Positions 60,606 to 64,000 of a stretch of 64,000 nt of DNA are shown here, piece by piece. The stretch covers positions 387,948 through 451,947 of the forward strand of contig NZ_RDBL01000002.1 of the NCBI RefSeq assembly GCF_008042035.1, read 5' to 3'. The position numbers and the translations under genes are program-made. Numbering within the stretch: position 1 is the stretch's first letter; each line of letters begins with the position of its first letter. Below the pieces are notes generated by a model. That model was not told the DNA's origin, did not search any database, and saw only the letters and a program-made list of their open reading frames with translations. The DNA comes from Streptomyces sp. col6. Its GTDB lineage: Bacteria; Actinomycetota; Actinomycetes; Streptomycetales; Streptomycetaceae.

Positions 60606-61451
60606 TCAGCCCGGCGTCGCCGCCAGCACCTCGCGTACCTCTCGTACGAGCTTTGCCGCCGACTCGACCGCCGCCGCGTCCAGGCCGTGCAGCGCCTGGT
60701 TCGCGCGGGCCGCGAAGTCCGCCGGGGTATCGGGCAGGGCGGCGGCCGCCGCGAGGGCGCCCTTCTCGTTGAGGCACCACGTGCGGTGGTGGGCGTGGAG
60801 CGACTGGGCGAGGATGCCGAAGGCCCGGGAGAGGCAGAGCGAGACATGCAGCCGGTCGCCGGACGGGGCCGACTTGCGGGCGCCCGCGACGGAGAACTCC
60901 GCCTCCCAGGCCGCCTCGGCCAACGCCCTGCGCAGGGGCTCCGGATAGACGGAGGTCTCCTCCTTCAGGGCCGTCAACTCGCCGCCGGAGTCGGACAGTA
61001 CGCGCCCGAGGGCGACCTCGCCCGGGTACGCGGGCGACCAGAAGCCCAGCGGATGGCCCGGCTGGACGCCCACCGCGTATCGGCCCTCCCGGCAGCCGGC
61101 CCAGACCTCCTCGACCCGGTCCAGATCGCGCAGGATCCAGTCGACCTGGACGCCGTCCACCTTCAGCCAGCCCCCGGCATTGACCCACGGTCCCCACCCG
61201 CCGGGCCCGGTCACCTCGACCGGGGAGCCCTGGAAGGCGGCGGCCAGCGCGGACAGGGCGGCGGTGTCCGGCGTCCCCCGGTAGTAGACGCCCAGGTCCC
61301 AGTCGGAGTCGGGGCGGTGGGTGCCCCGGGCCCGGCTGCCGCCGAGCAGGACGGCCCGGACACCGGGCACTTCGGTGAGCCGCGCGGCCATCTCGGCGAT
61401 ACGGCCGGACATGTCGGAGCCCGGGGTCGGGGCGGAGTCGTCTGCAGTCAT
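60606..61451 (-). CDS. Nucleotidyltransferase-fold protein
   Basis: 281 aa. Pol-beta-type nucleotidyltransferase motif GGSRARGTHRPDSDWDLGVY at about 38-57, with the two metal Asp residues, plus a third Asp in VQVDWILRDLD. The remaining helices (RLHVSLCLSRAFGILAQSL) resemble the HEPN-like or kanamycin-nucleotidyltransferase C-terminal half. It could modify an antibiotic, a tRNA or a protein; nothing in the context decides. It converges on the MarR gene (7 bp between stops). Confidence 0.82.
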   Translation of the reverse strand: MTADDSAPTPGSDMSGRIAEMAARLTEVPGVRAVLLGGSRARGTHRPDSDWDLGVYYRGTPDTAALSALAAAFQGSPVEVTGPGGWGPWVNAGGWLKVDGVQVDWILRDLDRVEEVWAGCREGRYAVGVQPGHPLGFWSPAYPGEVALGRVLSDSGGELTALKEETSVYPEPLRRALAEAAWEAEFSVAGARKSAPSGDRLHVSLCLSRAFGILAQSLHAHHRTWCLNEKGALAAAAALPDTPADFAARANQALHGLDAAAVESAAKLVREVREVLAATPG

Positions 61452-61538
61452 CGGGCCGGGACACTACCCGCCCTCGGGCTGTCGGTGCCTGCGAATATCC
61501 TGGGTGCTCCGACCGTCGGCTGACGAAGGAGTCCGAAG

Positions 61539-62972
61539 GTGACGTCGATGCTCGATGCGGTCGTGGTGGGCGCGGGTCCCAACGGACTGACCGCCGCAGT
61601 CGAACTGGCCCGCCGGGGCTTCGCCGTCGAGGTCTTCGAGGCCGGGTCCACGGTGGGCGGCGGGGCGCGTACGGAGGAGCTGACGCTCCCCGGCTTCCGG
61701 CACGACCCGTGCTCCGCGGTGCACCCCCTGGCCATAGGCTCGCCGGCCTTCGACGCCATGCCGCTCGCCCGGCACGGACTGGAGTGGCTCCAGCCGCAAC
61801 TCGCCCTCGCCCACCCGTTCCCCGACGGGACGGCCGCCGTCCTCGCCGCCTCGGTGGGGGAGACCGCCATGGCCCTCGGCGCCGAGGACGCGGGAGCCTA
61901 CCGCCGGCTCCTCGCCCCTCACCTCGGCCACTGGGACACCCTCGCCCGGGACTTCCTTCGCACCCCGTGGGACGGGCTGCCCCGTGACCCGTACCACTGG
62001 GCGCGCTTCGGGCTCGACGCGATCCAGCCCGCCGCCCTGCTCTCCCGCCGCTTCCGGGGCGAGAAGGCGCGCGGCCTGATCGCCGGCCTCGCGGCGCACG
62101 CCATCGCGCCCACGAACGGCCTCGCGACCGGCGGCATCGCCCTGCTCTTCGCGGTGGCCGCGCACGAGCGGGGCTGGCCGGTCCCGCGCGGCGGTTCCCA
62201 GGCCATCTCCGACGCCCTTGCCTCGTACCTGCGCGAACTGGGCGGCACCATCACGACCGGTACGGAGGTCAGGCGCCTGGACGAACTGCCGCCCGCCCGC
62301 GCCTACGTCTTCGACACCTCGCCGACCGCGCTCGCCCGGATCGCCGGGCTCGGCCGCGCCTACCAGGGGTACCGCTACGGAGCCTCCTGCTTCAAGATCG
62401 ACTACGCGCTCTCCGGCCCGGTGCCCTGGACCGCCGAGCCGGCCCGCCGGGCCGGCACCGTACACCTCGGGCCCACCGCCCGTGAGATCGACGACGCCCT
62501 GCGCCGGGCGGTCGCCGGCCGCGACCCGGACGTCCCGTTCCTGATCACCGCACAGCCCAGCCTCGTCGACCCCTCCCGCGCCCCCGAGGGCAAGCAGGTC
62601 TTCTGGGTGTACGGGCACGTCCCGGCCGGCTGGGAGGGCGACGCCACCGAGGTCATCGAACGGCAGCTGGAGCGGTTCGCCCCCGGCTTCCGCGACCTTG
62701 TGCTCGCCCGCGCGGTGGCCGGCCCGCCCGGCATCGCGCGCCGCAACGCGAACTACGTGGACGGGGACATCGCCTGCGGCGCCTTCGCGGGCCTCCAGAC
62801 CGTGATCCGCCCCAAGCTCGCCCGTGTCCCGTACGCCACCGCGCACCCGGCGGTCTTCCTCTGCTCATCGGCGGCCCCGCCCGGACCGGGTGTGCACGGC
62901 ATGTCCGGACACCACGCGGCCAAGGCGGTGTGGCGGCGGCTGCGGGAGGCCGGGGCGCCGGGCCGCCGCTGA
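61539..62972 (+). CDS. FAD-dependent phytoene-desaturase-like oxidoreductase
   Basis: 477 aa. Dinucleotide-binding start [20 protein letters not shown], then [20 protein letters not shown], the CrtI-type second block. The FAD C-terminal motif is [20 protein letters not shown]. It belongs to the NAD(P)/FAD-dependent CrtI-like family (PYROXD2 type), found across bacteria without carotenoid genes. GTG 61539 has AAGGAG at 7 nt. It is probably a desaturase or flavin oxidase of unknown substrate. Confidence 0.9.
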   Translation: MTSMLDAVVVGAGPNGLTAAVELARRGFAVEVFEAGSTVGGGARTEELTLPGFRHDPCSAVHPLAIGSPAFDAMPLARHGLEWLQPQLALAHPFPDGTAAVLAASVGETAMALGAEDAGAYRRLLAPHLGHWDTLARDFLRTPWDGLPRDPYHWARFGLDAIQPAALLSRRFRGEKARGLIAGLAAHAIAPTNGLATGGIALLFAVAAHERGWPVPRGGSQAISDALASYLRELGGTITTGTEVRRLDELPPARAYVFDTSPTALARIAGLGRAYQGYRYGASCFKIDYALSGPVPWTAEPARRAGTVHLGPTAREIDDALRRAVAGRDPDVPFLITAQPSLVDPSRAPEGKQVFWVYGHVPAGWEGDATEVIERQLERFAPGFRDLVLARAVAGPPGIARRNANYVDGDIACGAFAGLQTVIRPKLARVPYATAHPAVFLCSSAAPPGPGVHGMSGHHAAKAVWRRLREAGAPGRR

Positions 62973-62982
62973 CCGGGGGGTG

Positions 62983-64000
62983 TCAGGCGGCCTCGGCGCG
63001 CGGCCCGGCCGCCAGGAACTCCAGCACGGCCAGCAGGAACAGCAGACACAGCGCGATCCCGACGACCACCCACCCCGTCGGATGCGCCCACAGCAGGTAG
63101 ACCACGAGCGCGGCGGCCACCAGCAGCCAGGTGATCCAGACGCGGAACCTGCGTACGAACGGGCCGACCGGACCGGTCCGCAGACCGGCCCCGTCGGCGG
63201 TGGCGCGCATCGCCCCGATGCCGGAGGTCCACAGCCCCCTGACGGTCGCGGCGCGCCGGCCGGGCCCGGTCAGCCAGGCGGACAGCGCGACGACGACGCC
63301 GAGGGCCACCACCATCCGTACCGTGGTCCCCAGGAACCGGGTCATCGCGTCGTAGACCGCGCCCGCCGCCCCCGGCGAGACGCCGGCCGGCAGGGCGTCC
63401 AGATAGACCGCCCGGAAGACGCGCAGACCGATGCCGAGCAGGCCCACGGCGACGGCGGCGCCCAGGGCCCCCGCCACCAGCGACCGGCGCCGCCGCACCG
63501 CGAGGAGGACACCCCCGGCGATCAGCAGGACGGCGATCACGGCGAGCCAGTCGCCCAGGAACTGCAGGACCCGTACGTACGTCCTGACCTTCCCGATGCC
63601 GTCCGACCTGACGAGGGTGATGTCGGTGTGGATCTCCGGGATGTGCCCGGCCACCGCCATGCCCCGGTCGACCAGTTCCTGCTTGACCTGGTCGACGACG
63701 GGGGCGAGGTCCAGCGTGACGGCGTCGTCGGTCAGCTCCACCGCGCCGCCGCCCTTCCCGGTCAGAGCCTTGTCGACCGCCCGGTGCGCCCGCCGGTTGC
63801 CCTCGGTCCACACCTTCTCGAAGGCGTCCGACGCGGCGACCGCGCGCGCCCGGTCGTGGACGAGACCGCGGACCGCGTCCTCCAACGAGCCGCCGAGGCG
63901 TCCGAGCGCCTTCTCCAGCCGGGGCCGGTCCTCCGGCGACACCCCGGACAACAGGGCGGACAGGTCGATCCGGGTCATGAGCGCGTCGGTCACCCGGTCG
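62983..64000 (-). CDS. Integral membrane protein, N-terminus beyond the window
   Basis: At least 339 codons, open to the right edge. A cytosolic or extracytoplasmic N-terminal part (LSALLSGVSPEDRPRLEKAL, ELTDDAVTLDLAPVVDQVKQ) is followed by about six membrane helices. GTG 63993 can start a 336-aa form, but the frame continues without a stop to the edge. The family (actinomycete multi-pass proteins with a DRVTDAL-like segment after a first helix) is usually longer, so it is listed as partial. No function known. Confidence 0.75.
   Translation of the reverse strand, partial: DRVTDALMTRIDLSALLSGVSPEDRPRLEKALGRLGGSLEDAVRGLVHDRARAVAASDAFEKVWTEGNRRAHRAVDKALTGKGGGAVELTDDAVTLDLAPVVDQVKQELVDRGMAVAGHIPEIHTDITLVRSDGIGKVRTYVRVLQFLGDWLAVIAVLLIAGGVLLAVRRRRSLVAGALGAAVAVGLLGIGLRVFRAVYLDALPAGVSPGAAGAVYDAMTRFLGTTVRMVVALGVVVALSAWLTGPGRRAATVRGLWTSGIGAMRATADGAGLRTGPVGPFVRRFRVWITWLLVAAALVVYLLWAHPTGWVVVGIALCLLFLLAVLEFLAAGPRAEAA

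Overview
The window is chromosomal DNA from a Streptomyces-type actinomycete. It is very GC-rich, codons end in G or C, GTG and TTG starts are frequent, and many genes are stop/start-coupled. Typical actinomycete families are present: a SARP regulator with an NTPase domain, an F420-dependent oxidoreductase, a PF04672-type methyltransferase, and a lipoprotein behind a two-component system. I saw no rRNA, tRNA, CRISPR array, insertion sequence or phage gene.

Layout. 1-13.5 kb is the edge of a secondary-metabolite locus. A giant NRPS gene (C-A-T-C-A-T-C visible) runs off the left end and is preceded by an XRE/NTPase regulator. Next come a tiny secreted peptide gene, a SARP-NTPase-TPR regulator and a SnoaL-like protein. 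13.5-20.5 kb holds mixed genes: peptide deformylase with a divergent winged-helix regulator, an AraC regulator, a metallophosphoesterase, a PcaD-PcaC fusion, an MBL hydrolase and exonuclease III. 20.6-23.8 kb is a four-gene glutamate-type ABC importer. 23.9-28.3 kb is an envelope group (L,D-transpeptidase, FemAB-type ligase, MurJ flippase), followed by a two-component system with a lipoprotein (28.3-30.9 kb).

31-38.7 kb contains a methyltransferase divergent from an XRE/membrane-protein pair, a P450 whose end overlaps a shortened membrane-protein gene, a gamma-glutamyltransferase gene scarred by two inverted repeats, and a methionine aminopeptidase divergent from a small XRE regulator, both apparently leaderless. 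40.3-46.6 kb is a reductive pyrimidine (or hydantoin) catabolic operon: amidohydrolase, aminotransferase, dihydropyrimidinase, LLM oxidoreductase and NCS1 permease. 46.6-50.6 kb has two secreted proteins, an amidase and a lipoate ligase. 50.9-56.7 kb is a peptide-type ABC importer. 57-64 kb has a GH16 glucanase with a ricin-type lectin domain, an IMPase-like phosphatase, an SDR/MarR divergent pair, a nucleotidyltransferase, a CrtI-like oxidoreductase and a membrane protein cut by the right edge.

The features most worth attention are: (i) a perfect 49-bp inverted repeat plus a 25-bp hairpin that separate the ggt signal peptide from its enzyme body; (ii) 11-bp-spaced direct repeats upstream of two genes flanking the SARP; (iii) the module-scale repeat inside the NRPS; (iv) a repeat-rich control region between map and its XRE neighbour.
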